Assembly: GCF_006738645.1 (NCBI RefSeq)
Contig: NZ_AP019700.1
Coordinates: 1,624,001 to 1,688,000 of the forward strand
Reading direction: 5' to 3'
DNA length: 64,000 nucleotides
DNA from: Stella humosa
GTDB lineage: Bacteria > Pseudomonadota > Alphaproteobacteria > ATCC43930 > Allostellaceae
Below are positions 1 through 8,857 of the stretch, piece after piece. Within the stretch, counting starts at the first letter, position 1; every line of letters begins with the position of its first letter. The notes under the pieces are model-generated. The model was not told where the DNA came from. It made no database searches and worked only from the letters and a program-made list of their open reading frames with translations. A program made the translations under genes and the position numbers.

Positions 1-596
1 GGCGCGGGCGCGACCGCGTGCGGCCGGAACCGCCGCCGGCCGTCGCCCCTGTGGTGCCGCCGCCGCCGCCCGCCATGGCGATGGCGCCGCCGCCGGAGCC
101 GCCGCCCACCGCCGGCCCGCCGCCGCGCGAGGGGCGCGGCTTCGCCTGGCCCGTGCGCGGGCAGGTCGTCACCCGCTTCGGGCCGACCGGCCGCGGGCTG
201 CACAATGACGGGATCAACATCGCCGCCCCCAAGGGAGCGGCCGTGCTGTCGGCGGAGGCCGGGATCGTTGCCTACGCCGGCAACGAGTTGCGCGGCTTCG
301 GCAATCTATTGTTGGTCAAGCATGCCGATGGCTGGGTCACGGCCTATGCCCACAACGACAGCCTGCTGGTGAAGCGCGGCGACCGCATCCGCCGCGGCCA
401 GCCGATCGCGCGCGTGGGCCAGACCGGCAATGTCGGCGAGCCGCAGCTTCATTTCGAAATCCGCCGCGGCACCCGCGCGGTCGACCCGGCCGAATATCTG
501 GTCGGCCGGTCGACCGAGCTCGTGCCCGAACTGGCGCCGCCGCGCCTCAGGACGCATCCAGCGGTCTTGCTCGCCGCCCTGCCAGGTCCTGGATGA
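1..596 (+). CDS. M23 (LytM/NlpD-type) murein peptidase, 5' end outside window
   Basis: The reading frame is open from the first base, so the N-terminus lies outside the window. The visible part opens with a Pro/Ala-rich linker and then an M23 peptidase domain: GINIAAPKGAAV, VKHADGWVTAYAHN (the HxH-type zinc region) and the terminal LHFEIRRG block. Family members hydrolyse peptide cross-links in peptidoglycan or, when degenerate, activate amidases at the division site. Here the HGxDI-type first zinc motif reads NDGINI, so the first histidine is replaced, which favours an EnvC/NlpD-like activator without catalysis. The last 50 bases overlap the 3' end of the convergent DUF815 gene. Confidence 0.85.
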   Translation, partial: RGRDRVRPEPPPAVAPVVPPPPPAMAMAPPPEPPPTAGPPPREGRGFAWPVRGQVVTRFGPTGRGLHNDGINIAAPKGAAVLSAEAGIVAYAGNELRGFGNLLLVKHADGWVTAYAHNDSLLVKRGDRIRRGQPIARVGQTGNVGEPQLHFEIRRGTRAVDPAEYLVGRSTELVPELAPPRLRTHPAVLLAALPGPG

Positions 597-1410
597 ACTG
601 CCAGGCGACGCGGCCGGAGCGCGAGCCGCGCGTGACCGACCACTCGTTCGCCTCGCGCCGGATCTGCTCGCTCGGGATGTCGATGCCGTAGTGCTGGGCG
701 TAGCCCTCGACCATGGCCATGTAGGTGTCCTGGTCGCAATGGTGGAAGCCCAGCCACAGGCCGAAGCGGTCCGACAGCGACACCTTCTCCTCGACTGCCT
801 CGCCCGGGTTGATCGCCGTCGAGCGCTCGTTCTCGATCATGTCGCGGGCCAGCAGGTGGCGCCGGTTCGAGGTGGCGTAGAAGACGATGTTGGCCGGCCG
901 TCCCTCGACGCCGCCGTCCAGCACCGCCTTCATCGACTTGTAGCTGGCGTCGTTGCCGTCGAAGGACAGGTCGTCGCAGAAGATGATGAAGCGGCGGTCG
1001 ACGTCGCGCAGCGCCGTCAGCAGGGCGGGCAGGGACGGGATGTCCTCGCGGTGGATCTCGACCAGCGCGATCGTGCCGGGATGCTCGGCCGCCACCGTCG
1101 CCTGCACCGCCTTCACCAGCGAGCTCTTGCCCATGCCGCGGGCCCCCCACAGGAGCGCATTGTTGGCGGGCAGCCCGGTGGCGAAGCGCCGGGTATTGTC
1201 GGTCAGCATGTCGGCCTGGCGGTCGATGCCGCGCAGCAGCGTCATGGCGACGCGGTTGACCCGCGGCACGGCCTCCAGCCGGCTGCCATCGGCGTGCCAG
1301 ACATAGGCGTCGTAGGCCTTCAGGTCGACGGGCGGGGCCGCCGGCGGGGCCATCCGCTCCAGGGCGTCGGCGATGCGGCGCAGCAGCGCCTCGGTGGATT
1401 GGTCCGTCAT
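547..1410 (-). CDS. DUF815-family AAA-type ATPase
   Basis: 287 residues, full length for the DUF815 family of P-loop ATPases. A Walker A (GARGMGKSS) lies near residues 89-97 and a Walker B-like strand (FIIFCDDLSF) about 50 residues later. An SDRFGLW segment and an arginine-rich C-terminus follow. The substrate of this family is not known. The gene sits head-to-head with yajC, an order common in alphaproteobacteria. Its 3' end overlaps the M23 gene by 50 bp on the opposite strand. The ATG at 1410 is the only start that keeps the amphipathic N-terminal helix. Confidence 0.85.
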   Translation of the reverse strand: MTDQSTEALLRRIADALERMAPPAAPPVDLKAYDAYVWHADGSRLEAVPRVNRVAMTLLRGIDRQADMLTDNTRRFATGLPANNALLWGARGMGKSSLVKAVQATVAAEHPGTIALVEIHREDIPSLPALLTALRDVDRRFIIFCDDLSFDGNDASYKSMKAVLDGGVEGRPANIVFYATSNRRHLLARDMIENERSTAINPGEAVEEKVSLSDRFGLWLGFHHCDQDTYMAMVEGYAQHYGIDIPSEQIRREANEWSVTRGSRSGRVAWQFIQDLAGRRARPLDAS

Positions 1411-1634
1411 GGTCTCCGGATGGGGTAGGGTGGGGCCGGGGCTCCGCCCCCTCTGGCGGATGCGACCCCGCGGCTGATGCGACCCGCCGGCTGATACGAC
1501 CCAGTGGCGCCGTGCGTCAACCGGCGATGGTTCGTCGGTTGCGCTTGCCGGGGAAGTCGCTTACCTAATGCGCGGCCTTGGCCTGTCGGGCGGGTCCGAT
1601 TGTCGTTGTTCCGCCCCTAGAGGAGTCCCGCGGT

Positions 1635-1988
1635 ATGTTGATTTCGCCAGCCTACGCCCAGGCGGCCGGCGGCAGCCAGGACATGCTGATGTCCCTGGCG
1701 CCCCTCGTCCTGATCTTCGTGGTCTTCTACTTCCTGCTGATCCGTCCGCAGCAGAAGCGGATGAAGGACCACAAGGCGATGCTGGGCGCGCTGCGCCGGG
1801 GCGACAAGGTCGTCACGGGCGGCGGCATCATCGGGACCGTCGCCCGCGTTCCCAACGACGACGAGGTGGTGGTCGACATCGCCGACGGCGTCCGGGTGCG
1901 GGTGCTGCGCGGCACGATCACGTCCATCCTCACCAAGGGCTCCGGCGAGGAGACCGAGGTCGAGAAGCCGGCCAAGGCCGGCAAGTAG
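1635..1988 (+). CDS. yajC: Sec translocon accessory subunit YajC
   Basis: 117 residues. One N-terminal membrane segment (about residues 18-37, LAPLVLIFVVFYFLLI) is followed by the YajC signature IRPQQKRMKDH and a small soluble domain with GDKVVTGGGIIGTV. YajC forms a complex with SecD and SecF at the inner membrane. I chose the ATG at 1635 because AGGAG lies just upstream (about 1621-1625); the frame is open to 1578 but those residues do not look like YajC. secD starts 25 bp downstream, so the three genes form an operon. Confidence 0.95.
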   Translation: MLISPAYAQAAGGSQDMLMSLAPLVLIFVVFYFLLIRPQQKRMKDHKAMLGALRRGDKVVTGGGIIGTVARVPNDDEVVVDIADGVRVRVLRGTITSILTKGSGEETEVEKPAKAGK

Positions 1989-2012
1989 CGCCGTTCGGGG
2001 CCGGGCCGTACC

Positions 2013-3590
2013 ATGCTGATCATTCCCCGCTGGAAGGCGGTGGTCATTCTTCTCGTCGCCTTGGCCGGCCTGCTCTATGCGGCCCCGAACCTGCTGCCGC
2101 GTCAGGTGGCCGAGAGCCTGCCCAACTGGTTGCCGCACCAGCAGGTCAGCCTCGGCCTCGACCTGCAGGGCGGATCGCACCTGCTGCTGGAGGTCGACAC
2201 CGCCTTCGTGGTGCGCGAGCGGATCGCCAACCTCCAGGATGTCGTGCGCACGGCCTTCCGCCAGCCGCAGATCGGCTATGCCGACCTGGCCGCGCGCGAC
2301 GACGCCGTCACCTTCACGCTGCGCGACCCGACCAAGGTCGAGGAGGCCCGCCGCCTGCTGCGCGAGGGCGATGCCGAGGCCGAGATCGCGGCCGGTGCCG
2401 ACGGCCGCTTCACGCTCCGCTATCCCGAGCGGGTGCTGAACGACCTGAAGCGGGCCGCCGTCGACCAGTCGATTGAGATCGTGCGCCGCCGCGTCGACGA
2501 GACCGGCACCAAGGAGCCCTCGGTCCAGCGCCAGGGCACCGACCGCATCCTGCTCCAGCTTCCGGGCATCGACGACCCGCAGCGCGTGAAGCAGTTGCTC
2601 GGCCGCACGGCCAAGATGACCTTCCGCCTCGTCGACATGAATGCGCCGATCGAGGAGGCCCGTCGCGGCCGCCTGCCGCCCGGCACCGAGCTGCTGCCGT
2701 CCGAGGAGCGCGACGGCGGCCAGGCCCGCCAGTATGTGGTGCAGCGCCGCGCCATGGTGTCGGGCGACATGCTGACCAACGCCCAGGCCGGCAACAATTC
2801 CCAGACCGGCGAGTGGGTCGTCAATTTCCGCTTCGATTCCAACGGCGCGCGGCGCTTCGGCGACGTCACCAAGGCCAATGTCGGCCGCCTGTTCGCGATC
2901 GTGCTGGACGGCAAGGTGATCAGCGCGCCGGTGATCCGCGAGGCGATCCTGGGCGGCTCTGGCCAGATCTCGGGCAGCTTCACCGCCCAGTCGGCCAATG
3001 ACCTGGCGCTGCTGCTGCGCGCGGGCGCCTTGCCGGCGCCGCTCAACGTGCTGGAAGAGCGCACCGTCGGCCCCGACCTCGGCAGCGATTCGATCCAGGC
3101 CGGTACCATTGCCTGCATCGTCGGCTACCTCTTGATCTGCGTACTGATGGTGCTGGGCTACGGCTTCTTCGGCCTGATCGCCAACATCGCCCTGCTGCTG
3201 AACCTGATCATCACGCTGGCCGTCATGTCGGTGCTGCAGGCGACGCTGACCTTGCCCGGTATCGCCGGCCTGGTCCTCAGCCTGGCGATGGCGGTCGACG
3301 CCAACGTGCTGATCTACGAACGCATCCGCGAGGAGACGGCCCTGGGGCGGACGCCGTTCTCGGCGGTGGATGCGGGCTTTTCGCGCGCCTTCCTCACCAT
3401 CCTCGATTCCAACCTGACGACGCTGATCGCGTCCGTGCTGCTCTATGCCTTCGGGTCTGGGCCGGTGCGCGGTTTCGCGGTCACCCTGTCCATCGGCATC
3501 ATCGCTTCCATGTTCACCGCGATCAGCCTCACGCGGCTCATCGTCGTGTTCTGGCTGAAGCGGGCGCGGCCGGCGGCGCTACCCATTTGA
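2013..3590 (+). CDS. secD: Protein translocase subunit SecD
   Basis: 525 residues, normal length. An N-terminal membrane helix is followed by the D1 motif LGLDLQGGSHLLLEVD, the large periplasmic region, and five further membrane helices in the C-terminal third (from about residue 360). These include the conserved GLVLSLAMAVDANVLIYERI segment. SecD and SecF use the proton-motive force to help pull exported proteins across the membrane. It lies between yajC and secF and ends 13 bp before secF. Confidence 0.97.
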   Translation: MLIIPRWKAVVILLVALAGLLYAAPNLLPRQVAESLPNWLPHQQVSLGLDLQGGSHLLLEVDTAFVVRERIANLQDVVRTAFRQPQIGYADLAARDDAVTFTLRDPTKVEEARRLLREGDAEAEIAAGADGRFTLRYPERVLNDLKRAAVDQSIEIVRRRVDETGTKEPSVQRQGTDRILLQLPGIDDPQRVKQLLGRTAKMTFRLVDMNAPIEEARRGRLPPGTELLPSEERDGGQARQYVVQRRAMVSGDMLTNAQAGNNSQTGEWVVNFRFDSNGARRFGDVTKANVGRLFAIVLDGKVISAPVIREAILGGSGQISGSFTAQSANDLALLLRAGALPAPLNVLEERTVGPDLGSDSIQAGTIACIVGYLLICVLMVLGYGFFGLIANIALLLNLIITLAVMSVLQATLTLPGIAGLVLSLAMAVDANVLIYERIREETALGRTPFSAVDAGFSRAFLTILDSNLTTLIASVLLYAFGSGPVRGFAVTLSIGIIASMFTAISLTRLIVVFWLKRARPAALPI

Positions 3591-3603
3591 ACGGCAGATA
3601 GCG

Positions 3604-4548
3604 ATGTTCAAGCCGATCCGGCTGGTCAAGAAGGTCCCGAACCTCGACTTCTTCCGCTTCCACAAGATGTGCTTCGCGCTGTCGGCCTTCTTGTGCCTGG
3701 GATCGATCCTGTCGATCGCCACGCTCGGGCTGAATTTCGGCGTCGACTTCGCGGGCGGCATCCTGATCGAGGTGCGCTCGCAAGGGCCGGCCGACCTTGC
3801 CCAGATGCGCGAGAAGATCGGCAACCTGAACCTGGGCGACGTGGCGTTGCAGGAGTTCGGCGCCAGCAACGACGTGCTGATCCGGATCGAGGGCCAGGGC
3901 GGCGACGAGAAGGCCGAGATGGCGGCCGTCGCCGCCGTCCGCGAGACGCTGGGCGCGGGCTACGAATACCGCCGGGTGGAAGTCGTCGGGCCGAAGGTCG
4001 GCGCCGAACTGGTAACGGGCGGCATCCTCGCCGTGACCCTGTCGCTGCTGGGCATCATGGCCTACATGGCGCTCCGCTTCGGCTGGCGGGCCGGCCTGGC
4101 CGGCGTCGTTGCCATCCTGCATGACTGCCTGACCACGGTCGGGTTCTTCTCGATCACGCAATTGCAGTTCGACCTGAACGTGCTGGCTGCCGTCGTTACC
4201 ATCGCCGGCTTCTCGATCAACGATACCGTGGTCATCGACGACCGCATCCGCGAGAACCTGCGCAAGTACAAGGCGATGCCGTTCCGCCAACTCATCAACC
4301 GCAGCGTCAACGAGACGATGGCGCGCACGGTGGTGACGAACGGACTGGTTTTCCTGGCGGTCTTCGCGCTGCTGGTGCTGGGCGGCCAAGTGTTGTTCGG
4401 GTTTGCCGTCGCCATGACCTGGGGCGTTGTGCTCGGCACCTATTCGACGATCTATGTCGCCGCTCCCATGGAATGGTACCTGGCGGGCAAGGATACCCAT
4501 CGCGCGCATCATGACGACGACGAGGCGCCGGTCCCGGCCAAGCCGTAA
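3604..4548 (+). CDS. secF: Protein translocase subunit SecF
   Basis: 314 residues. Typical features are the N-terminal NLDFFRFHKM segment, GLNFGVDFAGGILIEV after the first membrane helix, and the membrane motif GFSINDTVVIDDRIREN in the C-terminal half, which matches the SecD/SecF family GFSINDTVVVFDRIREN consensus. It partners SecD in the YajC-SecD-SecF complex. It is co-transcribed with secD, and the Mth938-like gene follows after 12 bp. Confidence 0.97.
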   Translation: MFKPIRLVKKVPNLDFFRFHKMCFALSAFLCLGSILSIATLGLNFGVDFAGGILIEVRSQGPADLAQMREKIGNLNLGDVALQEFGASNDVLIRIEGQGGDEKAEMAAVAAVRETLGAGYEYRRVEVVGPKVGAELVTGGILAVTLSLLGIMAYMALRFGWRAGLAGVVAILHDCLTTVGFFSITQLQFDLNVLAAVVTIAGFSINDTVVIDDRIRENLRKYKAMPFRQLINRSVNETMARTVVTNGLVFLAVFALLVLGGQVLFGFAVAMTWGVVLGTYSTIYVAAPMEWYLAGKDTHRAHHDDDEAPVPAKP

Positions 4549-4560
4549 GGGGCGGCCGCC

Positions 4561-4935
4561 ATGGCGGTACAGCCGGCGGCGCCGGTCGACCGGCAGGTCA
4601 TCCAGGGCTACGGGACCGGGCGCTTCCGCGTGAACGGGATCGAGCATGCGGGCTCGATCATCATCACGCCGGCGGCCGTCGTGCCTTGGTCCGCCACCGA
4701 CGCCCGGCTCGACGACGCCACCATCGATGAGATCCTGCGCGCAGCCGCTGGTGCCGAGGTACTGTTGCTGGGCGCGGGTTCCCGTATCGTCCTGCTGCCG
4801 CCCGCCCAGCGCCAGGCATTGCGCGCGGCCGGCCTCGTGGTCGACGTGATGGACACGGGCGCTGCCTGCCGCACCTACAATGTGCTGATGATGGAAGGGC
4901 GCCTGGTGGCTGCCGCCCTGGTCGCTCTGGGCTGA
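4561..4935 (+). CDS. Mth938-like domain protein (DUF498)
   Basis: 124 residues covering one Mth938-like (DUF498/Xth938) domain. Recognisable parts are IQGYGTGRFRVNG at the N-terminus, EVLLLGAGS in the middle and VMDTGAACRTYNVLMMEGR near the end. The human relative NDUFAF3 helps assemble respiratory complex I. Bacterial members commonly sit directly behind secDF, as here, although the biochemical role is unclear. A second complex-I-assembly-like protein (NDUFAF6 family) is encoded about 1.7 kb downstream. Confidence 0.88.
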   Translation: MAVQPAAPVDRQVIQGYGTGRFRVNGIEHAGSIIITPAAVVPWSATDARLDDATIDEILRAAAGAEVLLLGAGSRIVLLPPAQRQALRAAGLVVDVMDTGAACRTYNVLMMEGRLVAAALVALG

Positions 4936-4945
4936 CAGCGGGCAA

Positions 4946-4973
4946 GAAAAAGGGGGCGGCCGAAGCCGCCCCC
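4946..4973 (-). terminator. Rho-independent terminator of sodB
   Basis: GGGGGCGGC at 4952-4960 and GCCGCCCCC at 4965-4973 form a perfect 9-bp stem. On the minus strand the loop is TTCG, and five T residues follow (complement of A4947-4951). It lies 28 bp past the sodB stop, so orientation and position fit sodB. Confidence 0.88.
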
Positions 4974-5000
4974 ACTCGTGCCCGCGCCGGGCGATAGTTC

Positions 5001-5594
5001 TCAGCCGAGGTTCTTGGCCGCGAAGTCCCAGTTCACCAGATGGTCGAGGAACGTCTGGACGAAATCCGGGCGACGGTTCTGGTAATCGAGATAATAGGCA
5101 TGCTCCCACACGTCAACGGTGAGAAGCGCCTTCTGGCCGCTCGTCATCGGCGTGCCGGCATTGCCGGTCTTCACGATCTTCAGGTCGCTGCCGTCCAGCA
5201 CCAGCCAGGCCCAGCCCGAACCGAACTGGCCGACGGCGGCCGCCTTGAACTCTTCCTTGAACTTGGCGAGGCTGCCGAAGGCGGCGTCGATCTTCTTCGC
5301 CAGGTCGCCCGACGGGGCGCCGCCGCCGGCGGGCTTCATCGAGTTCCAGAAGAAGGTGTGGTTCCACACCTGGGCGGCGTTGTTGAACACGCCGGCCTTG
5401 GAGGCATCCGACGCCGTCGCCAGGATGATCTCCTCCAGCGACTTGTCGGCCAGCGGGGTGTCCTTGATCAGGTTGTTCAGGTTGGTGACATAGGCCTGAT
5501 GGTGCTTCGCATGGTGGAAGCTGAAGGTATTGGCCGACATGTGCGGCTCGAGCGCGTTCGGCGCATAGGGCAGGGGAGGCAGTTCGAAGGCCAT
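5001..5594 (-). CDS. sodB: Superoxide dismutase, Fe-type
   Basis: 197 residues, full length. Metal ligands can be placed in HHAKHHQAYV, AAQVWNHTFFW and DVWEHAYYLDYQNRR. The Gln in NNAAQVWNH and the GNAGTPM segment are characteristic of iron rather than manganese enzymes, so I call it Fe-type. It converts superoxide to peroxide and oxygen in the cytoplasm, with no visible signal peptide. It is monocistronic with its own terminator and interrupts the usual secF-to-trmFO gene order. AAGAGGTG lies just upstream of the ATG at 5594. Confidence 0.96.
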   Translation of the reverse strand: MAFELPPLPYAPNALEPHMSANTFSFHHAKHHQAYVTNLNNLIKDTPLADKSLEEIILATASDASKAGVFNNAAQVWNHTFFWNSMKPAGGGAPSGDLAKKIDAAFGSLAKFKEEFKAAAVGQFGSGWAWLVLDGSDLKIVKTGNAGTPMTSGQKALLTVDVWEHAYYLDYQNRRPDFVQTFLDHLVNWDFAAKNLG

Positions 5595-5725
5595 GCGTCA
5601 CCTCTTGTCTTCGGCAGGATGGGGTGAAAGTCGAATGCCCCTTCTGATAGGCCGGGGCGGTCGGATTGTGAAGCACCCACGCGCGGGGAAATGGCGCCGA
5701 CGCGAAGGGAAATGCGACGGCGGCA

Positions 5726-6598
5726 TCAGCCGTAGCGGGCGCGGACCATGAGCAGCAGCGATTCGACGGTGCCAAGCTGCAGGCGGCGGTCGACGTCCTG
5801 CCAGCCGCGCCGGACGGCACGCTGCAGCAGCCGGCGCTGGCTCTGCATCAGGAAGCGTAACGGCCAGATCCGCGAATGGTTGCCGGCCAGGCGCCCGCCG
5901 GCGGACTCGAATCGCTCGTCGGCCAGGCGCGCCATGGTGCGGCAGGCTTGGCCGATGCGGGGATGACGCAGGGCGGCGGCCGCATCGCTGGCCGGGATGC
6001 CGGCCTCGGCCAGGGATTCGCGCGTCAGCATCAGGCGGCCCTGGGCGGCATCGCGGCCCAGGTCGAGCAGGATCTCGGTCATGCCCAGCGCCTCTCCCAG
6101 CGCCAGCACGACCCGGTCCAGCGCCGGTGCGTCGAGGTCCAGGCAATGCAGCGTCACGAAGGCGAGTCCGCCCTGGCGGCGGCGGACGTAGAGGCGCAGG
6201 TCGGCGGTGGAGGGCGCGCGCATGCGGCCGTCGACGGCCATGCGGCGGGCATCCACCAGTGCCTCCAGCTCTTCCGCGGGCGGGCGCATCGCCATCAGCG
6301 GCGCCACGAGGCGGCCGAGGCCGCCGCTGGCCTCGCCGCCGGCGGCAAGCTGCCCCAGGTCCTCGCGCACGGTCGCCAGGATCGACAGCCGGTCGTCGGC
6401 CGCCAGGTCGGTGTCGGCGATGTCGTCCAGCAGGCGGTGGAGGCGGTCGAGCGCCATCAGGGCCGCGCGCTGGGCCCCCGTCATGTAGCGCGCCGGCCAC
6501 GGGCTGGGCCCTCGCCCGACCGGTCGCCCGGCGAAGGCCACGGCCCCACGCCGCCGTCGATCGGCCGCCGGGGAGAGAATTGGTGCTTCGTGACGCAT
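5726..6598 (-). CDS. Squalene/phytoene synthase family protein (HpnD-like, divergent)
   Basis: 290 residues. Both Asp-rich motifs of trans-isoprenyl head-to-head synthases are visible: LHRLLDDIADTD near residues 50-61, and EILLDLGRDAAQGRLML, matching the family 'NILRDLxEDAxxGRxYLP' block. I chose the ATG at 6598 because the helix before the first motif (SPWPARYMTGAQRAALMALD) belongs to the fold; the alternative at 6484 would cut it. The usual RVAGxVG motif is replaced by RRRQGGLAF, so the substrate is uncertain. No other hopanoid or carotenoid gene is nearby. It is divergent from the NDUFAF6-like gene. Confidence 0.7.
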   Translation of the reverse strand: MRHEAPILSPAADRRRRGAVAFAGRPVGRGPSPWPARYMTGAQRAALMALDRLHRLLDDIADTDLAADDRLSILATVREDLGQLAAGGEASGGLGRLVAPLMAMRPPAEELEALVDARRMAVDGRMRAPSTADLRLYVRRRQGGLAFVTLHCLDLDAPALDRVVLALGEALGMTEILLDLGRDAAQGRLMLTRESLAEAGIPASDAAAALRHPRIGQACRTMARLADERFESAGGRLAGNHSRIWPLRFLMQSQRRLLQRAVRRGWQDVDRRLQLGTVESLLLMVRARYG

Positions 6599-6681
6599 CG
6601 GCGATGCCGGCCCGCGCAACTTCCAACGATCTTGGGGTAGCTTAGCCCCTCCCGCCGCCACCGACAAAGCGCCATCCGCCC

Positions 6682-7536
6682 ATGCCGGCATCTTCCCACG
6701 GCCAGGCGCTCTCCCCCGCCGGGGAAAGCGCCCGCCGCAACGACCCCGATCGCTTCCTGGCGGCTCTCGCGGCCCCCGCGGCGCGGCGCGAGCACCTCTT
6801 CGCCGTGCTGGCCTTCGAGCATGAGATCGCGCGCACGCGCGAGGTGGTGTCCGACGCCATGCTGGGCCAGATCCGCCTGCAATGGTGGGACGATGCGGTG
6901 GCAGCCCTGGCAGACGGCGGGCGCCCGCCGGTCGCCGACCCGATGCCGGCCCTGGCCGATGCGGTCGCCGCCGGCGGCGTGACGGTGGCGGCACTGCTGG
7001 CCATGGTCGAGGGACGCCGGCAGGATCTGGAGGAGGCGCCACCCGAGACCCTGGAGGATCTCGAAGCCTATGCCCGGGCGACCGGCGGCGCCGTCGGCCG
7101 CGCACTCGCAGAGGCGCTGGGCCACGAGGGTCCGGCGGCGGAACCGGCGATCGCGGTCGGCACCGGCTGGGCCCTGGCCGGCATCCTGCGGGCGCTGCCG
7201 TACCATGCCCGGCGCAACGAGGTGCTGCTGCCGACCGCCGCGCTGGATGCAGCCGGCCTGACGGCCCACGACATCGCGGGCGGCCGCGGTGGTGCTGCCC
7301 TGGCAGCGATCGTCCGCGACGTTGCCGGCGCGGCCGAGGCCCGCTTCGCCGCCGCGCGGGCCATGCGGCCTGCCAGGGGCCTGCTGCCGGCGCTCCTGCC
7401 GGCGCGGCTGGCGCGCGTCCACCTGGCGCGGTTGGCCCGGGCCGGGCACGATCCCTTCGCGCCCGCCCTTCGCCGGCCCGACGGCCTGCGCGCGGCGCGC
7501 ATCGGCTGGGGGGCCTGGACGGGGCGCTGGTGGTAG
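6682..7536 (+). CDS. NDUFAF6-like squalene/phytoene synthase-fold protein
   Basis: 284 residues of the squalene/phytoene synthase superfamily, of the kind related to the complex I assembly factor NDUFAF6. Visible blocks are REHLFAVLAFEHEIARTREVV, where an Asp-rich motif would be but is not, then IRLQWWDDAV, and GWALAGILRALPYHARRNEVLLP. Loss of the first DxxxD argues against prenyl synthase activity. The head-on arrangement with another member of the fold, 83 bp apart, suggests an old duplication or functional pairing, which is inference. The CorC gene follows tail-to-tail after 10 bp. Confidence 0.8.
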   Translation: MPASSHGQALSPAGESARRNDPDRFLAALAAPAARREHLFAVLAFEHEIARTREVVSDAMLGQIRLQWWDDAVAALADGGRPPVADPMPALADAVAAGGVTVAALLAMVEGRRQDLEEAPPETLEDLEAYARATGGAVGRALAEALGHEGPAAEPAIAVGTGWALAGILRALPYHARRNEVLLPTAALDAAGLTAHDIAGGRGGAALAAIVRDVAGAAEARFAAARAMRPARGLLPALLPARLARVHLARLARAGHDPFAPALRRPDGLRAARIGWGAWTGRWW

Positions 7537-7546
7537 TGGCCGATCG

Positions 7547-8839
7547 TCAGTCGTTGGGGGCCAGTTGCACCAGCACCTTGTCGATCCGCCGCCCGTCCAT
7601 GTCGATCACCTCGAAGCGGGCGCCCATCTCCTCGACGACCTCGCCCACCGTCGGCAGGTGACCCAGCCGGTCGAGCACGAAGCCGCCGACCGTGTGGAAG
7701 TCCCCCGACCCCGACAGCCCGCGCAGGCCGACGCCGTCCTCGAACTCGTCGATCGGCATGCGGCCGTCGACCAGCCAGGTGCCGTCGGCGCGGCGGACGA
7801 GCGAGCTCGATTCGTCCTCGCCTGTCTCGGCCAGGTGGCCGGCGATGGCTTCCAGGATGTCGGTCGGCGTGGCGATGCCCTGGGTCAGGCCGTATTCGTC
7901 GACGATGATCGCCATGTGCACGCCCTCGCGCCGGAAACGGTCGAGGAGCGCCAGCACGGGGGTCTGCTCCGGCACGATGAGCGCCGGCACCATCGTCTCC
8001 CTGATCTCCATCGGCTCGCCGCGCAGGGCTTTCGGCAGCAGCGTCTTGGTGTGGACGATGCCGACGGCATGGTCGACCGCGCCTTCGCACACCGGCAGGC
8101 GCGAGAAGCGGCTGTCGGCCAGGATCTGCCGGGCGGTATCGGGCGATGCGTTCAGGTCCACCCAGACGACTCGCTGGCGCGGCGTCATGATCGCCACCAC
8201 GGGGCGGTCGGCCAAGCGCAGCACGCCCTCGATCATCGCCTTTTCCTGGGGCACGAAGATGCCGGCCTGGGTGCCCTCGGCGATCAGCGACTTCACCTCT
8301 TCCTCGGTGACGGTCGATGCCTGGTTCTGGTTGATGCGCAGCAGGCGCAGCAGCGCCTCGGTCGACAGCCGCAGCAGCCAGACGGCCGGTGCCGCCACCT
8401 GCGACATCTTGTACATGGGCCGGGCGACCAGGGCGGCGATGCCCTCGGGATGGCTCATGGCGATGCGCTTGGGCACCAGTTCGCCCACCACCAGCGACAG
8501 GTAGGTGATGCTGATGACGACCAGCGGGATGGCGATGGTGTCGCCCCGGCCCGCCAGCAGCGCGAAGGTGTCGAGCCAGTCGCCCAGCCGGTCGGCCAGG
8601 GTGGCGCCGCTGACCGCGCCCGCCAGGATGCCGATCAGCGTGATGCCGATCTGCACCGTCGACAGGAAGCGGCCGGGGTCGTCGATCAGCTTGAGGGCGG
8701 CGCGCGCGCCCTTGTCGCCGGCCGACGCCATATGCTCCAGGCGCGCCCGGCGGGAGGAGACCACGGCCAGCTCGGACATGGCGAGCACGCCGTTCAGAAT
8801 CGTCAGCAGGAAGACGAAGACGATCTCAACGTAAACCAT
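7547..8839 (-). CDS. CorC/HlyC (CNNM) family membrane protein with CBS pair
   Basis: 430 residues in the standard three-part order. A DUF21/CNNM membrane domain comes first (about 1-190, hydrophobic start VEIVFVFLLTILNGVLAMSE, with ELVPKRIAMSHP near its end). A CBS pair follows (about 210-340, VDEYGLTQGIATPTDILEAI), then a C-terminal CorC_HlyC transporter-associated domain (SGDFHTVGGFVLDRLGHLP). Family members are linked to magnesium or cobalt export and to older 'hemolysin' annotations; the ion is not determined here. It lies 18 bp downstream of trmFO on the same strand and is probably co-transcribed. Confidence 0.92.
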   Translation of the reverse strand: MVYVEIVFVFLLTILNGVLAMSELAVVSSRRARLEHMASAGDKGARAALKLIDDPGRFLSTVQIGITLIGILAGAVSGATLADRLGDWLDTFALLAGRGDTIAIPLVVISITYLSLVVGELVPKRIAMSHPEGIAALVARPMYKMSQVAAPAVWLLRLSTEALLRLLRINQNQASTVTEEEVKSLIAEGTQAGIFVPQEKAMIEGVLRLADRPVVAIMTPRQRVVWVDLNASPDTARQILADSRFSRLPVCEGAVDHAVGIVHTKTLLPKALRGEPMEIRETMVPALIVPEQTPVLALLDRFRREGVHMAIIVDEYGLTQGIATPTDILEAIAGHLAETGEDESSSLVRRADGTWLVDGRMPIDEFEDGVGLRGLSGSGDFHTVGGFVLDRLGHLPTVGEVVEEMGARFEVIDMDGRRIDKVLVQLAPND

Positions 8840-8857
8840 GGGATATCTTGGGTCAGG

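Noticed and set aside
1411-1634. Promoter for yajC-secDF
   Set aside because: TTGCGC and TACCTA at 17-bp spacing can be drawn, but both are far from consensus in this GC-rich region.
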